The notes beneath the pieces are model-generated. The model had not been told where the DNA came from. It searched no databases and saw only the letters and a program-made list of their open reading frames with translations. Source: Steromphala cineraria (lineage: Eukaryota; Mollusca; Gastropoda; Trochida; Trochidae). From it: 64,000 nucleotides of DNA. Positions 1 to 14,131 of this stretch are shown here, piece after piece. Each line of letters begins with the position of its first letter. Position 1 is the stretch's first letter. The translations under genes and the position numbers were made by a program. The stretch lies in contig OU744732.1 of assembly GCA_916613615.1 (NCBI GenBank), positions 59,347,227 through 59,411,226 on the forward strand. Direction: 5' to 3'.

Positions 1-61
1 TCTAGATACTGGAATGGTTCAATCATTACAAACACGGCACACAATAAACGTAAATGTTCAA

Positions 62-275
62 ATCAGTGTTTTATAAGCAAATACATATAAAACCATTCAA
101 TATTAAGTAATTATAAACAAACGCATATAAAGACAAGCAAGTGTAAGTAATAATGAACAAATGCATATAAAAACAAGCAAGATTTAGTAATCATGAACAA
201 ATAAATATAAACACAAGCGAGATGAAGTAATCATGAACAAATAAATATAAACACAAGCAAGATTAAGTAATCATG
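62..275. repeat. 40-bp minisatellite, about 5 copies
   Basis: A tandem array with an exact 40-base register at 101, 141, 181, 221 and 261. Each unit has the core AAGTAATNATGAACAAATNA followed by an ATATAA and ACAAGCAAG part. The two units at 181-260 are nearly identical and the outer ones are more diverged, as is usual for minisatellites growing from the middle. No spacer/repeat alternation is present. Bases 276-700 hold nothing I recognise. Confidence 0.85.
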
Positions 276-699
276 GATGCAGATACAGGTTATCTATAAA
301 GGAGGCATCTTTTTAGAAGGTGTGTTGAAAATATAAAAAAGTTCACAACTATTGACGATACTCGATTCATTTCACAAATGATATACAGCTTTTTGAAGTA
401 TGGCTTTAAGTGCATTATGACCTTTGTAAAACAATTTCAACATAGTAGGCTTCTAATAGCGATGCATTCCCCATATGGAACCAACATATGCTGTCCTCAT
501 CAAAGTGATCAATTGTCTTCATATTTATCAACATAATTGTAATTATTCACACCTTATTATTATTGTTCTATTCTTCAACTTTAACTACTCTATTATAAAT
601 ATAATGAATTCTAATATAAAATATCTTGTTCCACCACATTTCCCTCCTGAATCATTTGTTACTATTTAATGTTATTGTCGATGGGAATACATGTTATTA

Positions 700-3600
700 A
701 CCCCCTTGGTATCAGAAATTCAGAGGAGATCTCAAGTAGGCTATCACACGCAATCGACTCATTTTCTGTGCAGTCACTTCCATATCCCTGCATAATTGAC
801 AGATAGGATGCACCAATTTATACATTAAAGGATTGTCTTCTAGGCTTGAAATTGTCACTGATATGATTATCCTTTTCTGTGAAAAGAATCTCATTCACAT
901 TGAAGTTTTTAAGCTCATTGAGTGAGTGGAATATGTGTCATTTTTAAACAATGTTAGACGGCATTTTTTTTACTTGTATTTGATTTTTTGTTTAATCGAC
1001 TTGGAACCCAATTACTTTCAGTTTTATAATGTCATTTCCAAAACGTGCTCATACTACAAACAGCAACTTGTACATAATAAGTTTTACCAAATGACATCAT
1101 TTGCAATACATTTAACCCTGCTACAGCAACATATTCATATCGTCGTAGCTCATACACATGATCCAAACCATGGAGTGGAAAACGCTTCTCGTTCAAAATT
1201 AATTGATGAAGCAAGATGGTTGTCCTTTTAATTTGGTCCCTCGAAATGTCATCCATAAATTAGAGATCAACTACAGAGATATTACAGATGTTACACCTCA
1301 GAGAAGAAGTCATTTTTTTTCAACTATGCTCATAGGTTTCATGTAATGCACTAAGACTTCCGACAATATTACTATTGGAGGAGCACATTGATATTTGCAA
1401 AATCAAGGCCAGAAGACCAAACTATTAGTTTCAGTACTCCCTCACCCCTCTCTAAATTTATCTGAAGCTAAACCAATAAATGAAGCAATATTCCAATTTC
1501 TGTACTTTGATTTCCCTCAGCTCCTTGGACGTTCCAGAATTTCAAATACTAGATATTAAGTATGTTTTATTTTGTAATTTGAAAATGATCATGAAATTTA
1601 TCATTTTATATGACGATTACTCAAAATATTCCATATTTCGTATAATTTGAAAAGTCTAATATTTGATAGTTTCATTATTTATTACAGTTCTTAAGAATTA
1701 CTATCCTCTCGATTTAATTCACGAGGTATGATTGTCACTTTATAGTTGCTGCGACAACTGAATAGCCCTTGGTATTTAAAACCTTTTGGTACTGATAGTT
1801 CATGTTTTTATTAACAACACTGAATTTCTTCCGTCACATAACAACCTTCAACTACAGGGATACAGAGATAGACATGAAAATAAATTTGAAGAAGAAGACA
1901 TGTTGTGATCACGTTTAATGGAAATAAAAGCATACACTTTGGTATCGCATTGATTGAACTTTGCTGGATTCGAACCGATAAAACAAATTTTCGCAACACT
2001 GCTAGCACTTGCCATATCAACAGCTTCCCATCAGAACTTGCCAAATAAGTGATTTTAATTCTATATTTAAAAATCAAAATCCGCACATTTAGATGTAAAT
2101 TGACCATGATTATATTGAAAATATATCAATTATTCCTCTTGTGTGTACAGTCTATTTATCCCTTTTTCAAATAGTCATAACATGTGATGCTAAGTTTTGT
2201 ACTACGTTTCAAACCATTTGAAGAAAGCTATTTGAAGATGTTAATGTGGATTATGATTGAAAAATCCCATATTCGTTTGTGAGCTTGATGAGTTTCACAG
2301 GCTAAGTACAATCTGTCGTGATAGTATGATATATCTAAACTAAGAATGACCCACACTCCTGATTAATACAGAATCAAACATTCAATTTAAACAATCGAAC
2401 TTGTTTTTGGCTTCTTGAGAAGTTGTTTTGTAAAACCTTGTCAAATTTTGAGAAAAAAAAAAAACGTAATAATATAAGTTTTATTGTTTTTTTTGTCATG
2501 GAAACAGTGTGTGCTGATTGCGAAATCATTTTATTACCAGTCTGAGGAATCAAAGGCTGTGAATGAAGTCAATCAAATGAGTGTTACATTTAAAAACAAT
2601 ATTATAAAAAAATTACATTACATTAGATTTTGTATGAATAGTGATAGGTCATGAAGTTTCGCATTTCAAGTATTTTATACATAGAATCGGATAAATCTTT
2701 AATAAGATTGTGAATCTGCAGTTAATATCTGTACGTCACATATCAAATAAGTCCTTCTCCTTTCACTCTAATCCTGTCATTACTTATAATAGCTACCATC
2801 TATTACTCCTTCACTATTAGTGGCACCTTATATGAAGTCGTTCTCCTTTGATTTATGTCTCCGAGTGTCATCAATTTCATATACATCCTATGTATCTGAG
2901 CAATTACACTAAGTAGTTCTGTCAATGTATGAAATAAACAAGTCAATGTCATTTGGACCACAGAAATATCCTTTCCAATAGCTTTACCCTGCATTAATTT
3001 ATATTGAGTACACCAAATAACACCAACATAATTTTCATCTCCGAAATGTTTATTTGTTGGGTTTAATTCGTTCATGATCTGTTACTTTTAGCTGCTGGTT
3101 CCTGTTGTTTCCAATCTTCGAGCATTGTTCTTTCACAAATGTTCACATGTTCTCTCATAAAAGGATTCATCTTAGTAGAGGACTTGCACCTAAGCACCAG
3201 CTGAGTATCTGAATCTTTCACAAATATTTGACGGGCCCTTTCATATACTAGTAATGGTTCATCTTAGTAGAAGACACTGTCTTAGTACACGTTAAGCTGA
3301 GTATTTGAAACTATTGATTGAACAAACAGTATATCAGACAAGCAGGATAAGAGGTATCATCGGCTATATGTTGTGTATGTGCTCAATATTTTCTGATTAA
3401 TACATGTACAATACTCGGGTGGTCTATAACCATACGGTGAAGTTAATTGTAAGAATGGTTGCATTTATAATGTAACATTTCAAATCTTTTTACAATCAAA
3501 TTCCTACAGTGTTGTAATTTTATAATGATCAATGGACTCGATTTGCATCAAAGGAAGCCACTTAAATTAATTTATAATTGGCAATATTTTTTTACATGTA

Positions 3601-6600
3601 TTTTTATAATATAGTTTGTAATGGTTGACATTGACGTTCCCAAATTGTGGTTTTGTACTCATTCCAATTGTAAGTTTCAATCCCAGGACCAAAATATTAT
3701 GTAACTAACTAACATTTTGAAACGATATAAAACACTAGTATTGAACAAGTAAACATAAAGTGCCAGAACTGTGATTAATTAATATGTCAAAACGTAAAAT
3801 GTGTATAGACACTAGCTAGGCTCTGATAGCAAACATTGTTCGTACACTCTTTATAGCCTTGTATATGTTAGTTTAACTGTTGGTCATACCGTGTTGAAAT
3901 TAGTTTAATTATAATATTCATACATCGGCTGTCAGAACAAATTATTTATGGCGAATTTATTTTGATGTACACATCCTTGAAACTGTATATTTACTGTATT
4001 TTAAGCTGAATAATTGCAATGCAGATTGAAAAAGCTCAAGACGTTAATGTATACGTTATACTTTTTATACTCTTTCGTTCTGCAGAGGAATGCATCAACT
4101 CGATATATATAAATGTTTTTATGTTGACAGAAAACACTTATACTTGTTGTTATCTATACATTTTGGTACCTGCATACATGAGACACTCTTCAGAAACTAT
4201 ATTCCTTTTGTAAAAATGTTCATAAGAACTAAAATTATTGATATGTATTGCTCTTTGCTAAATACCGTTATCACAAAAAAAACTTCAAATAAGAACTGCA
4301 TTGTTATATTACTGTGACAGGTTTTGCATTTATAAGAACTCATTGATCCTTCCATTTTGACAAATTTCATGATTAAATATAACTTGATAGTATTTACATC
4401 ATATGTTGATTGCAACTCGGGAATTTCTAAACAAACAACAAAATTAAGTAATCAGTTACTGAATATCTCCCAATTGAAGACTATAAGGGGTTTCAGATAT
4501 ACATATCCTCTGAACATTTCAGGATAATAAAACTATTACTAAAACTGAATGCTTAGATGTTATTTCATGTGAATCCTCAGAAGAGTTTTTAGAATGTTGT
4601 TCACGAAACGTTAGATAGGCTGTAATTAAGTAGTTGGAAACAAAAGACTCGTGTCTTACTAACAATATCAAAGACATAGCACTCATAAGGAAAGCAACAT
4701 AATATGATGTTACTAGGCTATCTCCACCTACAATACCTGTCACACAAACAAGAATCGAGTCATAACTGAACACAAAGAACATGAAATAGTGATATGAACT
4801 CGAAAGTTTATCCATATAGACGTCTAAATATAATAGATTGTGTAACAAGCTGCTGTCTGTTCACATCCTGATACTATGATGGAAATCAGCAAACATGAAG
4901 AAATTAAATTAATTTGACTTTCGATTATTAAATATATATAAAACCATATTTTATGAGAAATTTAATACTGTTATTACTTAAGACTTCATTAAGATATAAA
5001 AATAGGGTATTTGCGGAAATGAAGTGTTAATCAGAATAAGAAAGAATGAAAGAAGTCTTGAATTATAAATTTAGAGGAATCGATTCGTAAATGGCCAAAG
5101 TCATTCAAGCAACAAAGAAAAAGGATAGTTTCTGTTTGGCTGTGTTTATATTAATTACGCATTTAAGAACAAGGTAGTATCATGCTTGAATCATGTACAT
5201 GTGAATTACTATGTCAACTTTTGAACCTAGTTCGAAATGACTTTGTAATATCTTCAACCACATTTTTAATAAATGTTAATAATTTATACGCCAGTCACCT
5301 AAACTAAATGATGCATATAATTTTACATAATCATTGGTAGAAATGAAATTATTTGAAGCTACTTGAAATTTAAAGAAAAATTGTCTTACTTACAATGTAT
5401 CTATCAATATAGAAAAGCGCAATTCTGTCTTTTAAGCTTGTCAAGAGAATTGTACTTGAACAAAAGATTATATTTGGTATTCCCTAACAGGAAATAACAG
5501 CTTAATCTCAAGGAGAACTTGCATACTTCAAATGAATGTATACAAGAAATATTGAATCTGTACAATTATGATCATATTTTGTTAATATGAATATCATAAA
5601 TGCATCTTAAAAATAGAATTCCTGAGATATTTTTATATAGCCTGCGGTTCGTGATTTTAATATTTAAGTGGATGTTGAGAGCAATATTCCTACATTCAAA
5701 AGTTTTTCCATAGACTTTAAATTGAAAAAAAAGAAAGAAATGAATTTACTCCTAAAATGATGTAGTCCAATCAATTCATAGAGATGTCAGGCAATATTTT
5801 TCTTGTTTTTATGTTACAAAAGAGTGATTTTGTTCAAATTTTAAAAACACGATTGATTGTTATCATGAAAATAGATTGAACCGGTTTCTATACCCTGTCA
5901 AAGAATTAAATGTGACACATGAAATTTGAGCAAATGCTCGAGGAATTAATACTCCAATAATTACAATATATTGTTCCTTTATATATTCCCCTTCTACCTG
6001 ATGTTAAAACTAAGTTATGTCAAAGAAAACTTGTGACAAATTCATTTCAGATGTATTTTTGGTCTGGTTGAATTTGTAATATACAGAACTCTCTACAAAT
6101 AGATTTCAAACATAAGTAACCACAATAAATATCCAGATGGAATTATTTGTGCATACCATACATCAAATGCTTTGTGAGTGGTAAATATCGCATCACCTAC
6201 TTGACAATATAAGCAGCCAATGCTGTTAAGTCGAAGCTTTCACAGAAAGTCATCATGCATTTACGAATTACCATATCAAACGTTGTGTAAATCTCTCCTG
6301 GTTTAGAGAATTTAGGGATTTACTCGATCAATACGAAGACTTCTGGGTTGTTTGCAGTAAATGTTGGTGTTGAATTGTTGAGTGAAAGGGGATTTCTGGT
6401 ACACGCAGTTGAAACCTTAAACGTTTTTTTTATTTTCTGAGTTCAAGATGCCTTATCCTGACGTTTTGTGTTGTTCTTTGTTTTGCGAGATGGAGGGGCG
6501 TAATATTACCTCACCAAAAACTTCCCCGAAATGTAGTCAGGTTAACTCTTATAACATTGATTCAAAATTGCAATTTGTCGGATTGAACTTCTGAATATGG

Positions 6601-7200
6601 CATTATCTAAGCAATTTCATGGTCAGTGAAAAACCTGTCTGCAAAGGAAATTAGTCTATCGCATCTTATTGAAGCAGAGTGTATACAGCGATAGAGATGT
6701 ATTGCGGATTTGTCCTCGTGTCATTCAAGGTTGCCTTACTAAACATTTGGCTGACTTTCAATACGGTGAATAACAGTTGGACATAAACATTGTTGATCTG
6801 CTTGAAAATAGGATGCTATCTTGTTTCGAACACAATACCTGTTAGTATCATTTCTCCCCACAGGGGTACTTAAAACCATAAAATGTTGTTTCAACCTCTG
6901 CTCTTATGAGACCAAATCCGTACGTTTCGGCAGTTCCCCCTAGGCGAAAATATTGCACCATTTTATTTTTAAGCAGATGACGCGAATAATGCTTAATTCA
7001 GGGAAAGAATTGTGCTTTTGCCTTGATTCAGTAACCAATGTAATGGTTTGAGAACAGCATCGCTGATTACACAACTAATTTTGCATTGCCTCCAATCAGG
7101 CATGTCCCATTCTACCCAACAAACTCGGCGAAAAAGAACAAAGGCTCGACCAACATTTCCTGACTTGATCTGCCTCGGTGAGAAAAGAATGTTATCAGAA
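700..7200 (+). repeat. Tandem block, copy 1 (long non-coding segmental repeat)
   Basis: First of three head-to-tail paralogous blocks. Shared landmarks, copy 1/2/3, are: AGTAGGCTATCACACGCAA at about 733/7222/18381; a GTTTGTAATGGTTG stretch at 3612/12335/21062; AAAAGCTNAAGACGTTA at 4030/12780/21545; a CTTACTAACA stretch at 4650/14790/24255; AGCTTAATCTCAAGGAGAAC at 5501/15620/25050; and a TTTAGAGAAT stretch at 6300/16448/25866. No open reading frame is kept across the copies, so I see no protein gene. Copy 1 lacks the part matching about 16.55-17.2 kb of copy 2. It could be decayed duplicated intergenic DNA or a large repeat; no function is evident. Confidence 0.75.
6860..7179 (+). mobile_element. 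hAT-like MITE, copy 1
   Basis: A 320-bp sequence starting ACAGGGGTACTT and ending in the inverted counterpart TGATCTGCCTCGGT. Related copies lie at 18026-18341, 34713-35033 and, inverted, 37435-37758. The CAGRGG terminus resembles hAT transposons, but I could not find the 8-bp target duplication, so the superfamily is a guess. Because it sits at the end of block copies 1 and 2, it was probably part of the block before duplication. Confidence 0.55.
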
Positions 7201-9242
7201 CTCCAGATAAAAGGTCTAAAGTAGGCTATCACACGCAATAGACTCATTTTCTGTACAGTCACTTCCATATCCCTTGCCTTTGTCTGCATGATTGATTGAT
7301 ATATGCACCTATAACAACGTGTTCACATTTTTACCTTAAAGGATTGTGTTTTAGGCTTCATCACTATTATTGTAATCATTCACTTTGAACAAAAACAATC
7401 TTATTGAAGTTTTAAAGTTTATCAACGTTTGCAATGACATTATTGTGTGAGTGGAATACGTGTCACTTTTTTACATAAGCTGGTTTATTTGAACCAAATT
7501 ACTCTAATTGTGTGTCATCTCAAAAACGTGTATACAGTTGCTATACATTGATCTAATTGTCTCTTTAAAAACCTTTTTTTGTTCAATTTCTTGATTTTCT
7601 TTCTTCTGCTACAACAGCAGTTTTGTATCGTCGTAGCTCATATTACACAAACATATATTTGTAGGTATACTTGATCGATATGAAGGTGTGGAAAAGGCCT
7701 TGCTAATGTATGATGCTTGTCCTTTAAATCTTGCAATCCAGAAGTTCCCTAAAAGATTCATCCACAGAAGCAGAAGTCTCTTATTTCAACTATGCTCATA
7801 GGTTTCATTGCAATGCATAAAGTCAGAAAGACTTTCGGCTATATTGCTATTGAAATGAAATATTACAATATCCATACCTGTTATCTCAATTTAAAATTTG
7901 CGATTTCAACTATGCAGTTGGATTGGAAATACAATCAACAATATTCTGCCAAAAAAACAACAATGACAAAATACCGTATCTTAATTTTTAAGTACCCCAA
8001 ACCCCCTCCAAATCTTGCCGTAGCCAAAAACGACCCCATAATCAAATACATCATATGTTTTCCCCATTACAACCATTAAAGGGGAACTAGTACTTCGAGG
8101 CTTTCACACCTAATTGACCAGCAGTTACGTAATGCCATAGCCGTGGAAAGAGGTCACGTGACACGGACTGGGCGCCGGCCAAACGAGGTGCGGTCATTGT
8201 GACCGGGGAAATCCCCTTTATGACATGCGGTCGTTGATTGGCTGAATCATTATCTTGTTCCTATCGAGCAATGAGCTGTTTTGTCTTAGAGAAATGTTTT
8301 CGAATCTAAGATGACCCAGCGGAATAGAATTGAACAATCATTATGTTTTATCAGATGAAACAAAATTAACACGCATTGTCGTGTAGCTTCAGATTTTCAA
8401 ATTCTGTATAGTTTAGTTTTGTAACCAAAATGTTTTATACAATCTTCATTTATGCTTAAGAAACACCACAACAGTACAGTATTGAATAAGTTGGTTTAAA
8501 CATATATATGCATGTTAAGGTGATCGGGAAAAAAGTAACAGGAAAAAAAGTAATGTTAATCATACATGAAATAGGATACGCAAACAACCAATAGGCTTAT
8601 TCAAATGCGTGTCCTTCAGAAAACAAAGATAATTTGCGGATAATAACATCATATCGATGGACACAATTCGTACATAGGTAACAATTTGAAAAATAGTTTT
8701 TAAAGAGATCACTCATTTTAGAATAATAATCGGTCTTGAATAACTACAACAAAATATACTTGTTTTGAACTGGCAGAATCCTCTTCTTACATGTGAGTGC
8801 ACCCGTTCAATTGTGTAGTTTTTCAAGATAACAGAATAAATAGCTATTATCCTACGGCAATGTTCTAATTTTCTGGCTGCAGCCTCAGATAAAAAATAAA
8901 TCAAAGTTAAGTCAAGAGAGTCTATTACTCTTGTTGATAAATTGGTGTAATAGTTAAATGTTACTGTTTTCCAAGATAGTCAGATAGATAGTTGCCGAAT
9001 AAAATCATCCTTAGGTCAAATCAAACTTCAGTAACATCTGCAAACTAATGACGTACCAAAAATTAAAACGTTCACTCATATATCTTCGTGAGTTTATCAT
9101 GAGGTAATGGACAAATTTTAGCGTTCAATATCACATGCCAAGTCGATGAAAAATGTCCGTTGAGGATAAAATGTTGTTGTTGGGTTGGAGTTTAATGTCT
9201 TCTTTCACCTTACAGTGATGTCGCCGACGTGGATTGAGGATA

Positions 9243-9993
9243 AAAGGTTGATTATAAGATTATAGGTAAAAAAGTCCTCGGGGAAAAAAGTACCAGAAAA
9301 AAAAATCCTCAGGAAAAAGTCCTTTTATCGTAAAAACAGATTACATTGATCTTGACATCAAAGTTTTTGTAAAGAATGCATCCTTGAGTATTAATAATTG
9401 AAAACTATGTTTTTTTTAACTGAGAAAGTAATCTTTGCAATTGATATTGTAAAGAAAGTATGAAGTTTTTATGTATAATGACTTTAAATACATGGATTAA
9501 ATTATTAAATTTAACCAAGAAGGATGTTACGATAACTAATTAAGGATTAAAATTGAGAGCTTATAATTGTATTGAAGAACTCAACGACTTGAATGTGTGA
9601 TTTTAGCTGACTGGATCAAAGCAGTTCTGCATTGTCATGTGAGTTTAGCTGAGTTAATCAAAGAAGGCTACTCTATCAGGAGATGCGAGAACTAACAATG
9701 TTTGCGAAGGGTGGAACACCAAGTTCTTCAACTTGGTTGGGCACCACCACCCAAGTGCCTGGCGAACCATCGATTGGTTCAAAAATGATAAATTTGTTGA
9801 TGTTTTGTTGAAATATTAATGTGGAAACGTCACAAGTATCACGATATCATAAATGTATGTTGAATCATATACAAAGTACATGTAAATAAACTTTTTAATC
9901 AAAATCTTTGGGTTTTACAAATAGGACTTTTTTCCTAGGCAAAATTTGGACTTTTTACCGGGACTTTTTTTACCGAACACCGATTATAACCTT
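9243..9993. mobile_element. Inverted-repeat element nested in the 3.2-kb insert
   Basis: The left end (AAGGTTGATTATAAG, then AGGTAAAAAAGTCC) matches the reverse complement of the right end (AAGGTTATAATCGG, then CGGTAAAAAAAGTCC). A further weak copy of the G/A-rich terminus lies at 8517-8555, so the element may extend further left. An internal hairpin-rich part is at 9690-9780. No coding capacity is seen, which fits a MITE-like element of about 750 bp. Confidence 0.45.
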
Positions 9994-10417
9994 CATAAAG
10001 ATTTTTTTTATGAATGTGCCTTGCTGTTGTTAAATTGAGTTAAGATTTAATCTTTGTCTAAATGTTTCATATACATCAAATATATGTCATCTTTCTTTAA
10101 CAGGTATCATAAACAGTAATGTCTCCTCGGATTTCAGGCAGTGAAATAAACAGGATTATTTTTACTTGTTTAATTGTGAGGATAATAAAATACATCGCTG
10201 ATATTTGTAATCACTGTACTCACACCCAATACATTGATAAAATATACATCTCGTTAGTACCACCTTATCTATCTCTGTAATTTTCTTTTATGACGACCGG
10301 ACACCTGTCATTTTATACGTTGTGTATCTATAGCAATGAAAGTGCGAAATGTCTAGTCGTATGACGTAAACAGTGACATAACTGTCCGGGCACTAACTAA
10401 CTTGTCATCACAATAGG

Positions 10418-10571
10418 CGACAGATTGTCTGGCCTAGTGACCAACGAATTTGTACATAACAGTGACCGCCGACTGTTTTGGTATCTTATTGCAGACCGAA
10501 TGTCTAGACTAGTGACTAACGTATTCGTACATGGCAGTGACCGCCAATTGTCCTGGCACCTTTCTGCAGAC
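10418..10571. repeat. Two-copy tandem repeat, about 77 bp each
   Basis: Copies 10418-10496 and 10497-10571 share TCTRGNCTAGTGACYAACG, then GTACAT and CAGTGACCGCC, and both end in GCAGAC. A decayed third relative, with AATGTCTAGTCG, is at 10347-10400. The overlapping short ORFs on both strands exist only because of this repeat. Confidence 0.7.
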
Positions 10572-13500
10572 AAAATGTTAACCAATGATATTGAAGAATA
10601 TAATCCGCCCAATGAAAAGAAGAAAAAGAATGTAAATTTATTTCATAGGACTCCCCTTCATCACTTTATGTTAAACCTTGATGGATCATGTATGATGTAA
10701 ACAAATGCAGCGGGTCATATACATGGATACTTCTAGCAGGTATGTTTTTTTCTTATTCATACGAGTTAAGGAAAAACCCACCCCCCCTCATTCAATATTT
10801 CGTAAAAATATATGATAAGATGAAAGAGAAGCAACCATACCTTTGTGTAGGTTTATTCGTAGAGGAAACGGGTTCGTAGATGGGATTTTTACGAGTTCGT
10901 AATGAAAGACACGAGTGACAAATTGTGAAATAAGTTCATATAAGCAATACATTATCGTTGTTAATGATAGTTTACATATTCAAAGGAGAATAATTGTACA
11001 TCCAATGTATTAATACGATCGATGTAATGTCTTGTATAAATAAACTGAGTAGATACTTTGTAAATAGTACATCAAAGTATATAATATATATTCACAATAT
11101 TAAATGAAAATTTGAAGACCTCTACGAAGCTTTTTCCCTGAAAAAAATCGGTCTCTACGAAACCGCTGTTCCCCATACCATGCTAGGCTAGGTTGCTGCG
11201 CAGTTAAAATAGCGCAGAGTAGGCAGCGCGCTGATCGAGATTTACGACCCTCTCGGGGCCTCGATAATAAAACACTGGAAGTGAAAACTAGAAGTTGGAG
11301 ACCCCCTTTAACATCCCAGAAATCCAAAAACATTAAGTTTGTTATGTGTTTGTTATTTTGAAAGCAATCATGAAATTAAGATTTAACGTTTTTGTTAAAA
11401 TATACAATGGCCTTTATTCACAAGATTTCATATCTCAAATAATTTGAAAGAAATATAACTTTTAACGTTTTTTATTGACAGTCCTTAAGAATAACTATCT
11501 ATGCAAGTTTTTACAGGAACCATATGGTTGTTGGTTGCACACTTGCTTTGACAACTGAAAAGTCCATGATCGTGAAAACCTTTTGCTACTATTACTTCAT
11601 GTATTCAGCTATAACCAATACTTATTTACTTCCGTAAACCCTTTAACATAACGACAATAAACAGAGATTGGTCACTTCGGTGTCATTATGGATTCGAACC
11701 GATTGCACAACCCTGCTTGCACTTGATGTCATGAGTCTGGACTTTCAGATTCACCCAAGGAATATATTGTACAATAGCTTTTAATAACCCTGCAATAATT
11801 TGTATTGATTACACCAAACAAATTAACAAAATATTCATTTTCGATTGTTTTAATTTTCAGGTTTAGTTTGTTCAGTATCATGTTATATAGAGCTGATTAC
11901 ACAAGGAAGTGTGTTATGCGACTTTAGAAATGAGTGTGAATTTGTGTATTGCCCAAGCGAGAGCGAAAATCATAAAAATAGAAATGTAAAAGTCATATGA
12001 CACTCTCCCGAGTGTGATAATTTCCTATATACCGATTCTATTCGAATTTATTCTCTGAAAATATCCAGAAAATGACCCGCATCCCTTGCGACGACCAGCG
12101 AAAGTGACGCCACAAACAATAGTTTTATGATGTCATGACATTATTTTACGAGAGGTCTTGTTACAGCAATCATTGTTAGCCAAACATGATATGTCCACAT
12201 GTGTTCATATAAAATATAAAAATAGTTATAAAGGGTTTTACTGTTCAGTGGACTGTTTCGATTTGCATTGAAGGAAGGTATTTTAATTAACTTGTAATTG
12301 GCGATATTATTTGACATCCATTTGTATGATATAGTTTGTAATGGTTGCCATTGATGTTCCCTAATTGTAGACTTGAACTCATTCCAAATGCGTTTCAGAA
12401 CCATAAAATTATGTAACTAAGTAACAGTGTGAAACGAAATAAACAGTTCTATTGAAGAGGTAAACAAAAGTGTAAGAAATTTAGGAAAATTAATTTGTAA
12501 ATATGTTATTAAAAACACTAGTTGTTCTCTGATAGCAAATATTGTTAATAGATTTCTGATAGCCGTTGGTTTCATGCATTAATTGGCAATTTATAAATGT
12601 TACATGTTGTTTAACTCTTGCACATAGCCTGTTGAAATTATATTCAATATAATATTTATACAGTTATACAAGTATTTACGGTGAATTCGACTGACCAAAT
12701 ATTTACACCTTCATGAAACTCTACATGGGTTTTACAGAGAAGACCTATTTTGAGCTAAATACTTGTAACGCAGATGGAAAAAGCTTAAGACGTTAATGTA
12801 TGAAATTATTCTATTTCTATTCTGTTTTTTTCATGTTAAGATCAGAAGACGGTTATACTTCTTGTTATTTGTTACTTGTAAAAATGTTAAAATAAGACAA
12901 ACTTATGTTTCTGTTACGAGAATGTTCATAAGAAGTTATATTATTGATAAGTATTTTTTTCCCCTAAATACTGTAAGCAAGAAAACTTCAAATAAGGAAC
13001 GGTAATGTTAAATAATAGAGACAGGTTTTGCCTTTGTTAAAACTCATTGATCAATCCACTTGAGAAATTTCATGAATAATTATATAACTTGATTTATATA
13101 ACCTCATATGTTGATTGCAACTCACGGGTTTCTATACAAGTAACAAAAGTAAGTAATCAGTTACTAGGGTCGAAACAATTATTTCGTTCAGGTCTAAATG
13201 TCTCCAAAGACTATAAGAGGTTTCAGATATACATATCTTTTGAACACTTCAGGATAATCAAACAGTTACTATTACTGAATGCTTAAATATAATTTCTTCA
13301 TGTGAATCCTCAGAAAGTTTTCCGAATGTTGTACACCAAACTTTGATCTTCAGGAGTGTTGACAATCATCTTAATGATAAACGATTCATCTCATTCATTA
13401 CTGTATCCTCAACTTTTTCTTCCTCTTTCATTGACAGGAATAACGAGTGTTGATTCAATCATTTGATATCATCTAGTCAACAGTTGCCAGCAGTATATCT

Positions 13501-13781
13501 GGTAAAGTCGTTTATCTCAGAGGACATCCTTACAGATGATTGACCAATTACCATGTGCACAGACATTTTGCTTGGCACCAATACTGTAAGCATTGCACTA
13601 GATCAATTTCCAGTCTGAAGTGTCTGTGTGCAGTACATGCCAGCCATTTGATGTCAATTGAAGAGAAGGTAACATTGTTACATGCAAACAGAGATGTATG
13701 ATTACAGCAATACCTTGTGAACCGGAATCTTGTTTGGCACCAAGACTGACAGCAATGTACTAGATCGATTCACAGTCTTAA

Positions 13782-14131
13782 AGGGGCAGTAGCACGTTTA
13801 TTGATAATTTGATATTTATATTTTTCACTGATAATTGTAAGTGAATGCTGTATGTATCATTTTGACAGTGTCAAAAATCTCATTACACAAGCCAATCTTC
13901 CATAGTCAGAGAACAAAGTATGAAGACTCACCTACAATCCATTGGCGGGCATTTTGTGTGTACAACTCTTATACATTTTGTGTATGAAAAAGAAATTGCA
14001 TGGCTATACTTTATGTTATATGTTTGAATTATTACTGCTCCTTTGGGATTAAGTACATTGTCAATTGGAACCATTAATTTTCAGTGTCCTGACATCACCT
14101 TATATTCCCCCTAAAACGTGCTATTGCCCCT
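13782..14131 (+). mobile_element. TTAA-flanked 350-bp MITE, copy 1
   Basis: Begins AGGGGCAGTAGCACGTTT and ends with the inverted counterpart AAACGTGCTATTGCCCCT, flanked by TTAA on both sides (13778-13781, 14132-14135). It is one of eight recognisable copies in this window. TTAA duplication and A/T-rich non-coding content suggest a piggyBac-type (or Kolobok-type) MITE. Confidence 0.85.

Larger units (their letters stand above)
8080..11307. mobile_element. 3.2-kb insertion in block copy 2, TTAA-flanked
   Basis: Sequence absent from the equivalent place in block copy 3 (about 19235). It begins AGGGGAACTAGTACTTC and ends with the inverted relative GAAGTTGGAGACCCCCT (about 12 of 17 positions match), with TTAA on both sides (8076-8079 and 11308-11311). 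This suggests a TTAA-targeting DNA transposon relic. The first and last 250 bases are GC-richer than the surroundings (8140-8210, 11160-11270). No transposase ORF is visible, so it would be non-autonomous or composite. Confidence 0.5.

Noticed and set aside
62..275. A CRISPR array
   Set aside because: Units are contiguous with no unique spacers, and the DNA is animal nuclear sequence.
10397..10700. Protein genes with internal repeats on both strands
   Set aside because: The frames arise from a 77-bp tandem DNA repeat and encode no known domain.
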